Origin: Planctomycetota bacterium
GTDB lineage: Bacteria > Planctomycetota > Phycisphaerae > UBA1845 > CAIVHJ01
DNA length: 10,482 nt
Reading direction: 5' to 3'
Assembly (NCBI GenBank): GCA_022573485.1
Contig: JACZTW010000120.1
Location: 1 to 10,482 of the forward strand
A program made the translations under genes and the position numbers. Below are positions 1-7,270 of the stretch, piece by piece. The first letter of the stretch is position 1; every line of letters begins with the position of its first letter. Under the pieces are notes generated by a model. The model had not been told where the DNA came from. It did not search any database and saw only the letters and a program-made list of their open reading frames with translations.

Positions 1-1239
1 CCTGTGCAGAAGATAGGAGTGGGGCTTCCCTATATGCGGGTCGGTGAGCGGAATCCCAAACAGGATCAGCGAATCGTCGGTCGTGTAGGGAATATCGCCT
101 GCATCATTCAGGCCCAAGACCGCCCATATCGGGCGTGAGCCCGCTGCTAACGGAAACTGTGCCATGAGGTCAAACATCATGCCCTGTTCCCATATGCAGG
201 GACGATTATTCCGCGTGAACGGATCTTCCTGTTCAACAGCAAAACTGCCCAGGATTTGGCCGGCGTTGTTGATGTGGCTCGCCTTACTATCGAGTGATCC
301 TATCGTTCCCAAGCCCGTCATGACGCCTGCCTCCCAAAGGAAGCCTTGTACACGACTATCCGTAAGCTCCGCCGAGCCAACCACCTGTCCTAGATCATTG
401 ATGTCTCGGGCCCAGCTTGCATCACCTCCCAGCGTGCCCAGGTCCAACATCTCCCCGTCTGCATAGAGGAATGCATGACTGATGCCATCTGCACCTACGA
501 TGTCGGACCACCCCACTACCTGCCCCGCATTGTTGATGTCGCTGGGCCAACTGGTAGCCCCTCCCAACGTCCCCAGGTCGATCATCTGTTCATTCTTATA
601 GAGGAACGCATGGGCAATCTCGCTTTCTCCTGCGAGTTCTGCATACCCGATCGCATGGCCAAAGTCGTTTATCTTCCAGGCCCGACTGTTTTGTCCCCCG
701 AACGTTCCAAGATCGATCATCTCGCCATCGTCCCACAGGAACGCATGCAGCACGCCACAATAGATGAAAAACGGGATACAGCAGCAGTCCTCGTTGTCCG
801 TGATTGCGATCTCGGACCAACCAACTACTTGGCCGCTACCATTAATATCAAGAGCACGACTACGCAAGCCGCCTAGCGTTCCCAAGTCCCGGATGCCGCT
901 CTGTTCATCGTAGATAAACGCATGCAGCCCGGAGTTGACGAAAGCCGCAGCGCCGACCACCCGGTCGCTGTCATTGATCGCCGTGACTTCAATGTTACTG
1001 ACGCCCTCTTGCAGGATGTGGATAAAGCCGCCGTCTCGAAGTATGAATCCTCGGCGTTCGCCATTCTGCATGAGCCAGTGCCCGGCGGCGTGACCGGCCT
1101 CGTTGACGTCGGCGACATAGCTGCCATACGCACCGGGGATATTGAGGTCCGAGACCTCGCCGCCACAGCCGAGGCATACCAAAGAGAGAAGCGCACCTGT
1201 GGCGAGAGCCCGCAAGTGGATTGAACCGGGATTTCCCAT
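1..1239 (-). CDS. HAF-repeat lipoprotein (3' end beyond the left edge)
   Basis: An open frame of 413 codons runs from ATG at 1239 to the left edge without a stop, so the C-terminus is missing. The start is supported by AGAAGGGA about 7 bases upstream; an ATG 8 bases earlier is in another frame. The N-terminus has a hydrophobic stretch (about residues 9-24) ending LVCLGC-GG, a weak lipobox, so an exported lipid-anchored protein is inferred. The body has about five units of roughly 45 residues with the HAF-repeat pattern: HAFLY or HAFLW, a short turn, M(I/L)DLGTLGG, then DINN.GQVVGWS. Full-form units lie at about residues 110-330, with degenerate ones on both sides. HAF repeats probably form a beta-propeller-like fold; no biochemical role is known to me. 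One unit carries an unusual cysteine-rich insertion, CCCIPFFIYC. The gene probably has its own promoter. The family call is firm and the function unknown. Confidence 0.85.
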   Translation of the reverse strand, partial: MGNPGSIHLRALATGALLSLVCLGCGGEVSDLNIPGAYGSYVADVNEAGHAAGHWLMQNGERRGFILRDGGFIHILQEGVSNIEVTAINDSDRVVGAAAFVNSGLHAFIYDEQSGIRDLGTLGGLRSRALDINGSGQVVGWSEIAITDNEDCCCIPFFIYCGVLHAFLWDDGEMIDLGTFGGQNSRAWKINDFGHAIGYAELAGESEIAHAFLYKNEQMIDLGTLGGATSWPSDINNAGQVVGWSDIVGADGISHAFLYADGEMLDLGTLGGDASWARDINDLGQVVGSAELTDSRVQGFLWEAGVMTGLGTIGSLDSKASHINNAGQILGSFAVEQEDPFTRNNRPCIWEQGMMFDLMAQFPLAAGSRPIWAVLGLNDAGDIPYTTDDSLILFGIPLTDPHIGKPHSYLLHR

Positions 1240-1260
1240 TTGTCCATCCCTTCTGCTGAG

Positions 1261-1289
1261 ATTCTACCCAACGAGCCGCCTGCCGCCAA
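1261..1289 (-). promoter_or_regulatory. Candidate sigma70-like promoter of the HAF-repeat gene
   Basis: On the minus strand, TTGGCG (1289-1284) and TAGAAT (1266-1261) are separated by exactly 17 bp. Transcription would begin near 1254, giving a 5' UTR of about 15 bases that includes the ribosome binding site. The -10 box matches the consensus at 5 of 6 positions and the -35 box at 4 of 6. The call rests on pattern matching only. Confidence 0.4.
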
Positions 1290-1410
1290 TGGCGCGTGAC
1301 CCAATCCGCCCCAAGCCCGTCACGATCGCTGCCTGATCGACGCAATCTGTCTCCATCCGTCTCCGAAAAGGGCAGTCCCGCTTGTTCTGCGCAGCACGCC
1401 GCTCAGTTCC

Positions 1411-2061
1411 TCATGAAGTGTCCGGTTCTTCGTACATTCGTGACCGCATGTGTGACCCACATAGCGGTTTCGATGTGCCCAGCTTGGTGCGCTTCATGTT
1501 TAGCGTGAAGCCGTCGCCGAGGACGCCGTCGGTCTCGCCCTGGACGCGGATGGCCAACTTGTCGTCGGTGCGCGTGTAGGTCAGGCGCTTGGGATCGGTT
1601 TGCACGGAGCTTTCGAAGACGGCTTCGTTCGGGGTCAGGCGGATCAAGTCGAAGACCAGCGGTTTGTCGAGTTCTTCCCAGGGTTTGTTGCCCGGGCCGA
1701 AGTGGCGGAAGCTGTACACGACTTGCTTGCCCCGCTGCTCGATCATGAGCAGTTCACAGACTTTCATCTTGTCATCCGCGCCGATCAGCCGAAACACGCC
1801 GACCAGTGAGCCGCCGCCGGGATTGGTCCAGTGCTCCTCCACCGTTCCGCCCAGGCCCTTGCCGTCCCAGGCCCCGCTGATCCATGCAAGCTGCTGAACG
1901 GTGGCTTCTATCCCGGCGGATGCGACCTCCTGAGTACTCTTCGCTTCTTTCGGAGGGTCATGCGCCGCCAACAGCATGAGTCCGACACAACTCAGCGTCA
2001 CGCAAGTCACGGCGCTGCACCCGCGAGTCCTTTTTCGGCAACCGACCAGAAAACTACTCAT
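1411..2061 (-). CDS. Exported DUF6265-family protein
   Basis: A 216-residue protein. The start at 2061 has GAGAGGAG 7 bases upstream. The N-terminus (KRTR followed by a hydrophobic run, residues about 16-34) looks like a signal peptide. The mature part matches my memory of the DUF6265 domain (residues about 54-193): LAWISGAWDG at 58-67, EEHW followed by PGGGSLVGVFR at about 75-91, and FRHFGPGNKPWE at 118-129. The domain is probably a small calycin-like beta barrel; its ligand and role are unknown. It begins 38 bp after the serine hydrolase stop on the same strand, so co-transcription is likely. The last 20 or so residues (GTSKPLCGSHMRSRMYEEP...) are polar and do not look like domain sequence, so they may be a tail. 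Three cysteines fall in the leader. I am fairly sure of the family but not of any function. Confidence 0.75.
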   Translation of the reverse strand: MSSFLVGCRKRTRGCSAVTCVTLSCVGLMLLAAHDPPKEAKSTQEVASAGIEATVQQLAWISGAWDGKGLGGTVEEHWTNPGGGSLVGVFRLIGADDKMKVCELLMIEQRGKQVVYSFRHFGPGNKPWEELDKPLVFDLIRLTPNEAVFESSVQTDPKRLTYTRTDDKLAIRVQGETDGVLGDGFTLNMKRTKLGTSKPLCGSHMRSRMYEEPDTS

Positions 2062-2099
2062 GGGATCACTCCTCTCGTAAGGCAGTGTACCATCCCGGC

Positions 2100-3623
2100 C
2101 TACTCTCGTGTCGCTGTAATCAATTCGCGGATCTTGTCGGCCACCAGGCTGGCGGCGCCGCCGTAGTTTGACATCACGGCGGCTGTGTAGCCGGAGTCGA
2201 GGAAGATATCCAGGTTTGCGCTGATGCCGGAGAAGCCTCCGCGGTGGCCGACCATGCGCTCGCCCGATTTGCTCTTGTGCGTTGCGAATCCGAAGCCGTA
2301 GTTCGGCGAATTGAACTCCGGCTTCGGCGACCAGAGCATTTGCGTATACTTTTCATTCAATAGTTTGTGCTGCCGCAGGGCGGCAGCGAAGCGGTGAAGA
2401 TCCTCGACGGTCGAAAACCCGCCGCCGGCGGGGCCGCCGCGGATGACGTGCTTGTACAGATTGTTGCTCCAGGCATTGTACCCATCGCCGCGCTCCGGCG
2501 AATAGCCGATGGCCAGGTTCGGCACGGGGCGGTCCATGTCGTAGCAGTCGCTGTTGATCATGCCCGCCGGCTTGTAGATGTTCTCGCGGATGTGCTCGAA
2601 GAAGTTCTCGCCGGTGACTTTCTCGATGACCACGCCCAGCAGGAACATGCCCGTGTTGCTGTATTGCCATTGGGTTCCCGGCTCGAAGGCCAGCGTCGAG
2701 TCCGAGATCAGCGGCTTGTAATCATCGAGTTCGCGGAACAGCGCCTTCGACGAGTTCATGTAGGTCTCGTTGAAGTAGCTTCCCAGGCCGGAGGTGTGCG
2801 TGAGCAAGTGCTTGATCTTGATTTTGTCCGTGATTTCGTGCGACATCCAGTCGGTGGAGAGGAACTTGCTGAGCGGGTCGTCGAGCGACAGCTTGCCTTG
2901 CTGGATCAGCCGGGCGACGGCGGTGCCGGTGAACATCTTGTTCATCGAGCCGAGGTTGAACTTGGTGTCGATCTTATTGGGCACGTTGAAACGCTTGCTG
3001 GCCAGGCCATACGCACCTTTGAAGAGGACTTTGCCGTCCTTGGCCAGCAGCACGGTTCCGGAGAACGCGTCGGCACGGGCGAGGCGCTCCACGAAGGCTT
3101 GGAGCGCGTCGCCCATTTCGCTTTCAGTGATCGGTTTGGCGGGCGCGAGATCGCTCGGCGGCCTGGCGGGGGCGAATTGCAGGCTCATGATGCGGTGGGG
3201 CGGCGCGCTCTCGATGTTCAAGACAAACGCCTGCCAGCCGCCGGTCAACTTGTTGCGCAGGATGACAACGACTTCGCCTTGCGGCCTTTCTTCCTTGTAT
3301 TTGCGAATGGAGTAGAACTCCAGGCCCCGACTTTCGCGATAGACCTGTGCGAAGACTTCGAGGTGACCCTCCATCGGCGCGAAGTTCAGGAACTCGGGGC
3401 CGAAGCGCTTGCTGACGAAGGACTTCACTTTCTCCGCATCGTTGGAGTTGACGGCATCAAGAAGCTCCGCGATTCGCTCTCCGACGTAGCCCGTGGGCAT
3501 CTCTCGAACGTCGGTATAGTCGCCGAGCGTCTGCTGGGCATCGACACCGGCCGCCGGGCCACACAAGATCGCAATACCGCCCAGCCACACGAGTTGCCTT
3601 CTAAGGAGAACACTGTCCAACAT
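2100..3623 (-). CDS. Exported serine hydrolase, class C beta-lactamase/esterase fold, with an extra N-terminal domain
   Basis: A 507-residue protein. The start at 3623 has GGAG about 7 bases upstream. Residues 1-29 form a signal peptide (RR, hydrophobic core, AGVDA-Q). Residues about 43-155 form a separate small domain, possibly NTF2-like, seen in related multi-domain hydrolases. The catalytic domain spans about 170-505. It has the SxxK motif SMNK at 226-229 (nucleophile S226), the tyrosine motif YSN at 321-323, HTSGLG near 275, and HRG at 460-462 in place of the KTG box. This set fits esterases, D-aminopeptidases and penicillin-binding-like enzymes of the family; the actual substrate cannot be read from sequence. 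HRG rather than KTG argues against a classical beta-lactamase. The protein is likely periplasmic. It leads a probable two-gene unit with the DUF6265 gene and diverges from the zinc-ribbon pair. Confidence 0.88.
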   Translation of the reverse strand: MLDSVLLRRQLVWLGGIAILCGPAAGVDAQQTLGDYTDVREMPTGYVGERIAELLDAVNSNDAEKVKSFVSKRFGPEFLNFAPMEGHLEVFAQVYRESRGLEFYSIRKYKEERPQGEVVVILRNKLTGGWQAFVLNIESAPPHRIMSLQFAPARPPSDLAPAKPITESEMGDALQAFVERLARADAFSGTVLLAKDGKVLFKGAYGLASKRFNVPNKIDTKFNLGSMNKMFTGTAVARLIQQGKLSLDDPLSKFLSTDWMSHEITDKIKIKHLLTHTSGLGSYFNETYMNSSKALFRELDDYKPLISDSTLAFEPGTQWQYSNTGMFLLGVVIEKVTGENFFEHIRENIYKPAGMINSDCYDMDRPVPNLAIGYSPERGDGYNAWSNNLYKHVIRGGPAGGGFSTVEDLHRFAAALRQHKLLNEKYTQMLWSPKPEFNSPNYGFGFATHKSKSGERMVGHRGGFSGISANLDIFLDSGYTAAVMSNYGGAASLVADKIRELITATRE

Positions 3624-3674
3624 GTTTCATCTCCATTTCGAAATAGAAATAGTTGTTCCCTAAGAGGACGGATC

Positions 3675-3704
3675 ATTATAGGCGGACCGCTCAGCCGTTC
3701 CCAA
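3675..3704 (-). promoter_or_regulatory. Candidate promoter of the serine hydrolase unit
   Basis: On the minus strand, TTGGGA (3704-3699) lies 18 bp before a perfect TATAAT (3680-3675). Transcription would start near 3668, about 45 bases before the ATG at 3623. The rest of the 280-bp divergent intergenic region (3624-3903) shows only an isolated TATAAT on the plus strand at 3843-3848. That box could serve the zinc-ribbon genes, but I find no -35 match for it. Confidence 0.42.
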
Positions 3705-3903
3705 AAACCTCAACGATCCACGGCAGGCTGACGCAGAGCGGAACACAACCGAAGGCCCCGTTTGCAGTTACGACACGTGTCTCGCCGCAGGACAAATCGC
3801 ATTCCACCGCTGCGGGGGCGGCTGAGAATGTCCGCCGGATTTTATAATTCCCCTCCGCCGTCGTTCTGCGAGGATGGCAGTATCGAGGCTGAGGCCGAAA
3901 ATC

Positions 3904-4869
3904 ATGATTGTCGTTTCCTGCCAATGTGGCGCCCGCTATCGCATCCCGGAGAAACTGGCCGGCAAGCGCCTCAAGTGTAAGAAGTGCGGCGGTCCGATTG
4001 CCATCCCGGCACCCGACCCGCCCGAAGATGCCGACGCGTATGTCGTCGATGTGCTCGCAGAGGAGCCGGTGATTCGGTCAGATGCCGTGATCGCCGGACC
4101 TGCGGTTGTGGCGGCGCCCGCAGGTGCCCCGACGCGTTCCGCACCGTTCGAACCCAGCCACCTCCCCGCGTACCTGAAGGATTGTGTCGCCAGCCTGATG
4201 TTCTTCGCCGAGTCGGGCAATCTGCCCAGCTTTCTTGTCGTCGCTGCGATCGCAATGTTGCAGCCGCTATTGTTGTACGGGCTGTGCATCGGCATGATCG
4301 CCTGGATCATCGTCTTTGGCTGGATTCTCTCGTTTCTTTTCAATGTGATGCTCAACGCAGCCAACGGCGAGCGCGATTTACCGGAACTGACCCTTATCGA
4401 GGGCCCCGTCGAGACCATCGTGGTCCCGTGCTTCAAGTATCTCGCCGCCGGCGTTGCCGTGTTTTGGCCGGTCGTTGTCTTTGGCGGTTTCAATCCGGAA
4501 GCCGTGGAGCAAGGGGAACCGATTTTCTGGCTGGTGATTGCGGCATGCTTGTTCTTCTGGCCCATGGCGATGTTGATGGTGGGCGTCGGGGGCGTGTCTT
4601 CCTTCGTTCGTGTGGATCTGATGATTCGGACTTTGATCCGAACCTTCGTGCCCTACTTTTTGGTGTGTGTACTTTCTGCCGGCGTTTTCACGGCTTCCTG
4701 GTACATCAACAAAAGCCTGATCAGCAGCGGCGGCAAAGCCAGCGAGCATCCCATTGCCCTGCAGTGTGTTCTGCAGGTGTTGGGGTTGTATTTCTGGGTT
4801 CTGGCGATGCGCTTCATTGGGTTGTACTACCATCACTTCAAGTCACGGTTTGCGTGGACTTGGGGGTAG
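3904..4869 (+). CDS. Polytopic membrane protein with an N-terminal zinc ribbon
   Basis: A 321-residue protein from ATG 3904. This start is preferred over the in-frame ATG at 3874 because GAGG sits 9 bases upstream and the protein then begins directly with the ribbon. Residues 6-28 hold a zinc ribbon (C6-x-C8 and C25-x2-C28) with the RIPEKLAGKRLKC pattern, which I associate with planctomycete proteins. A Pro/Ala-rich linker follows (about 33-85). The rest is membrane protein with about six hydrophobic segments near 107-130, 131-152, 178-196, 206-229, 248-268 and 288-306. The layout resembles DUF4013-type proteins. The end, RFIGLYYHHFKSRFAW, is also typical of that group. The ribbon would face the cytoplasm if the loop charges follow the positive-inside rule. 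The downstream ribbon protein starts 16 bp later, so the two are probably one operon. No function is known. Confidence 0.8.
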   Translation: MIVVSCQCGARYRIPEKLAGKRLKCKKCGGPIAIPAPDPPEDADAYVVDVLAEEPVIRSDAVIAGPAVVAAPAGAPTRSAPFEPSHLPAYLKDCVASLMFFAESGNLPSFLVVAAIAMLQPLLLYGLCIGMIAWIIVFGWILSFLFNVMLNAANGERDLPELTLIEGPVETIVVPCFKYLAAGVAVFWPVVVFGGFNPEAVEQGEPIFWLVIAACLFFWPMAMLMVGVGGVSSFVRVDLMIRTLIRTFVPYFLVCVLSAGVFTASWYINKSLISSGGKASEHPIALQCVLQVLGLYFWVLAMRFIGLYYHHFKSRFAWTWG

Positions 4870-4885
4870 AAAGCGCCGGGGGCTT

Positions 4886-5359
4886 ATGAATCTTCATTGG
4901 TACGACCAGTTGGAAGAGCCGATCGATGTGGACTGCGGTGACCAAAAGGCGCCGCGTTGCCCGCGGTGCGGCTACGACCTGCGCGGATCGTCAACGCTGC
5001 GTTGTGCGGAATGCGGCTATCGGGCGACAAAGCTGGAGCTGCGCGAAGCTGCCGAGGCGACGACCCGGCAGATGTTTGAAGTCGAGGATGTACGCTTCAA
5101 GCTGCGGGCGGGCTGGTGGTTCGGCGGCTTTGGCGCGGTGGGCATCGCACTCTCCCGTTGGATCGGCTTGGGCGGCCTGGGAATGATCATCGGCGTGATC
5201 TGCGGCGTGGGCCTGCTGGGCTGCGGTTTGCAGGTCTTTCGAGTGAAGCGCGTGCCGACGGAAACGCAGGCCCTCGTGTCGTCGGAAAGCGACTTCATCA
5301 AAGGTGCAATCCTGAGCGTGCTCGGCTTGGCCATGATCGTCCTGAGCGTGTTGATCTGA
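4886..5359 (+). CDS. Small zinc-ribbon membrane protein
   Basis: A 157-residue protein. I place the start at ATG 4886 (MNLHWYDQLEEP...), 16 bp after the upstream stop, with a G-rich GGGGG as a possible ribosome binding site. A longer in-frame opening upstream would overlap the previous gene and read as nonsense. A four-cysteine ribbon of the form CPRCGYDLRG...CAECG lies at about residues 29-51. This signature is very common in Planctomycetota membrane proteins and is the best taxonomic clue here. A helical, charged stretch follows (about 55-75). Two hydrophobic segments follow (about 78-115, glycine-rich, possibly a hairpin of two helices, and about 137-157). The C-terminus ends inside the last hydrophobic segment. 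It probably works with the preceding ribbon membrane protein, but this rests only on adjacency. No function is assigned. Confidence 0.78.
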   Translation: MNLHWYDQLEEPIDVDCGDQKAPRCPRCGYDLRGSSTLRCAECGYRATKLELREAAEATTRQMFEVEDVRFKLRAGWWFGGFGAVGIALSRWIGLGGLGMIIGVICGVGLLGCGLQVFRVKRVPTETQALVSSESDFIKGAILSVLGLAMIVLSVLI

Positions 5360-5377
5360 CGCGAACGCGCTCGCGGG

Positions 5378-6712
5378 CTATCGGCTGGCAACCGTGCTGG
5401 AAGTTCCGCGTCGGCGGTTGCGGGGGCGGCGGCGATTGCCGCTTCCAGTGGCGGAGCGATGTCCGTTCCTGCCGGCGTCGCCGTTTCTGCCGGCGTTGCC
5501 GTTCTTGCGAGAGGCGGGGCGGGTGTCGCCGTTGGTTTTCTCGAAGATCACCTTCGGGGCGACGTATCCTGGAAGATCCGCCGCGGGTTGCAGTGGTGTG
5601 CGAATCAGACGTTCGATGTCGCGGAGGCTTTCGCGGTCTTCGCTGCTCACGAAAGACAGCGCCGTGCCAGTCGCGCCGGCGCGGCCGGTTCTGCCGATGC
5701 GATGAACGTAGGTCTCCGGCTCGGTGGTCAAATCGTAGTTGATGACATGCGAGATGTCCTCGATGTCCAGCCCACGGGCAGCGATATCCGTAGCCACCAG
5801 TACGGCTGTCTTGCCCGATTTGAAGCCGTCGAGCGCCCGGGTGCGGGCGTTCTGGCTCTTGTTGCCGTGGATCGCAGCCGCCGGGACTCCGGCTTGGGTC
5901 AAATGCTTGACGACCTTGTCCGCTCCGTGCTTGGTGCGCGTGAAGACCAAGGCTCTGGAGTAGGGCGTGTGCTCCAGGAAATTGCACAACAGGGCCGGCT
6001 TTTCTTTCTTCTCCACACGATAAGCCCAATGATCGACGAGTTCGGTGGGCGCGGAGACGCGCGCCACTGCCACCGATACAGGGTTCTTCAAGATGGTCTG
6101 GGCCAGCTCTCGAATGGGAGGCGGAATCGTGGCCGACAGCAGCAGGGTCTGTCGTCGCTCGGGGACTTGTCTCAGAATCCGCCGGATGTCCGGCAGGAAG
6201 CCCATGTCCAACATGCGATCGCCTTCATCCAGCACCAAGATCTCGACCGAGTCGAGCTTGATGACGCCGTCATTCATGTGGTCCAACAGGCGCCCCGGAG
6301 TGGCCACCAGGATATCAACGCCGCTGCGCAAAATGCGGACCTGCGCGTTCTTGTTGACTCCGCCGTAAACGACGGTATGCCTCAATCCGCTGGAGCGCCC
6401 GTAGGTCCCGAAGCTGTCCGCAATCTGCTGGGCCAGCTCACGAGTCGGGGCCAGCACCAGAGTGCGAATCTTCCGCGCCCCCGACCGCCTACCGTTCTTG
6501 TACTGCGCCGACGTGCGCGCGCTCAAGCGCTGCAGGATCGGCAGGGCAAAAGCAGCCGTCTTACCTGTGCCGGTCTGGGCACACGCCAGAACGTCCTGCC
6601 CGTCGAGGATCAACGGAATCGCCTTGGCCTGAATCGGCGTCGGGGTCTCATAGCCAGCGGAGTGAACCGCATCCAAGAGCGGCTTACTAAGCCGCAAATC
6701 ATCAAATGTCAT
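5378..6712 (-). CDS. rhlE: DEAD-box ATP-dependent RNA helicase, RhlE type, with DEGD in motif II
   Basis: A 444-residue protein with all helicase motifs in order: Q motif (GYETPTPIQ, 20-28), motif I AQTGTGKT (45-52), Ia PTRELAQQ (89-96), TPGR (138-141), motif II DEGD (162-165), SAT (193-195), RGLD (313-316) and HRIGRTGR (337-344). RhlE proteins unwind short RNA duplexes in ribosome assembly and RNA decay, in the cytoplasm. VLDEGDRMLDMGFLPDIRR is characteristic of RhlE except that DEAD has become DEGD, one C-to-G change in the alanine codon (GCC to GGC). The catalytic D and E are kept. The tail from about 395 is basic and rich in Asn, Gly and Arg, with NAGRNG and DAGRNG repeats, probably an RNA-binding extension. 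The ribosome binding site is weak. It ends 18 bp from the stop of the convergent ribbon gene. Confidence 0.9.
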   Translation of the reverse strand: MTFDDLRLSKPLLDAVHSAGYETPTPIQAKAIPLILDGQDVLACAQTGTGKTAAFALPILQRLSARTSAQYKNGRRSGARKIRTLVLAPTRELAQQIADSFGTYGRSSGLRHTVVYGGVNKNAQVRILRSGVDILVATPGRLLDHMNDGVIKLDSVEILVLDEGDRMLDMGFLPDIRRILRQVPERRQTLLLSATIPPPIRELAQTILKNPVSVAVARVSAPTELVDHWAYRVEKKEKPALLCNFLEHTPYSRALVFTRTKHGADKVVKHLTQAGVPAAAIHGNKSQNARTRALDGFKSGKTAVLVATDIAARGLDIEDISHVINYDLTTEPETYVHRIGRTGRAGATGTALSFVSSEDRESLRDIERLIRTPLQPAADLPGYVAPKVIFEKTNGDTRPASRKNGNAGRNGDAGRNGHRSATGSGNRRRPRNRRRGTSSTVASR

Positions 6713-6836
6713 AAAACTTTTACTTTCTGAGATATCTACAGGCGGGATGTGTCAAACGCGCGTTGCATCTGCCAAAGCCATCAATGCCTGGCTGTGATCA
6801 AGTTGTCAGGGTTGCCCCAAGGACTTGACTCCTAAT

Positions 6837-6865
6837 ATCTTATCGGCCACTCCCTCGCTTGTCAA
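6837..6865 (-). promoter_or_regulatory. Candidate promoter of the RhlE gene with a long 5' leader
   Basis: On the minus strand, a perfect TTGACA (6865-6860) is followed after exactly 17 bp by TAAGAT (6842-6837), which matches 4 of 6 consensus positions. Transcription would start near 6830, leaving a leader of about 118 bases before the ATG at 6712. A second perfect TTGACA lies closer (6755-6750) but has no good -10 at a normal distance. Confidence 0.45.
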
Positions 6866-7218
6866 TTCTTAATTCTTCGCATTGTGAAGGTGTGCTGTGC
6901 CAGCCTGAATCGGGCTTGCGACCCCCAGGTACGGCATTCTCCACAAGCGATTCCTGGCGTCGTTTCAAATATAGGGTGTCTTCTATTGAACGCTCCGGAC
7001 CTCTTTTTCCCCCGGGAATCAGAGGCACGACCGTGAGGGAGTGCTTTGTTTCGGTTTGCAACAACCGTGCGGAATCGGGGAAACGCTCCCTGGCGGTCGC
7101 GTCTCTGAGACAAACTCACGCAATATGGGGTTGTTCGTTCCGCAATCTGAATCTGGACGTGCTCCCCTTCGGGTCGCCGCTAAACCACCACTGGTGAATT
7201 CGACGGTGAATTCGAGTT
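6866..7218. other. Intergenic stretch with no recognised gene
   Basis: About 350 bases with only short overlapping frames on both strands, none with a recognisable domain or convincing ribosome binding site. Two small patterns stand out. One is the 13-mer GCCTGAATCGGGC at 6903-6915, which recurs at 9715-9727 and is nearly self-complementary. The other is a 12-bp direct repeat at the right end, GGTGAATTCGA at 7193-7203 and again at 7205-7215. Nothing else is supported. Confidence 0.5.
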
Positions 7219-7257
7219 CCACGGGTTCCGTTCGCCTTTGGCGAACTCCACCCGTGG
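7219..7257 (-). repeat. Palindromic element, third copy of the GGGTGG...GAACCCG family
   Basis: A 39-bp perfect nested palindrome. The outer arms CCACGGGT (7219-7226) and ACCCGTGG (7250-7257) and the inner arms GTTCGCC (7230-7236) and GGCGAAC (7240-7246) are separated by a TCC/TCC internal loop and closed by a 3-base loop. Read on the minus strand it contains GGGTGG, a hairpin, then GAACCCG, the same borders as the copies at 9618-9713. It begins 13 bp after the ABC-F stop codon. It could stabilise or end that transcript, but no T-run follows, so it is not a canonical intrinsic terminator. Confidence 0.85.
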
Positions 7258-7270
7258 CTACAGCACTTTC

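Noticed and set aside
475..876. Plus-strand open frames in the first kilobase
   Set aside because: They are antisense to the HAF-repeat frame, whose periodic protein pattern is unmistakable on the minus strand.
2367..3731. 454-codon plus-strand open frame opposite the serine hydrolase
   Set aside because: It is antisense to a gene with clear catalytic motifs. Its translation is rich in Val, Gly, Arg and Glu without any domain, typical of GC-rich shadow frames.
3984..4889. 301-codon frame overlapping the zinc-ribbon membrane gene
   Set aside because: An Arg/Cys-rich frame-shifted reading of a well-supported gene.
5360..5375. CGCGA...TCGCG hairpin between the convergent ribbon and rhlE genes
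   Set aside because: Only a 5-bp stem and no T-run on either side. Its position suits a bidirectional terminator but the structure is too weak to call.
5459..6730. 423-codon plus-strand frame opposite the helicase
   Set aside because: A shadow of rhlE in the complementary frame, with no recognisable domain or ribosome binding site.
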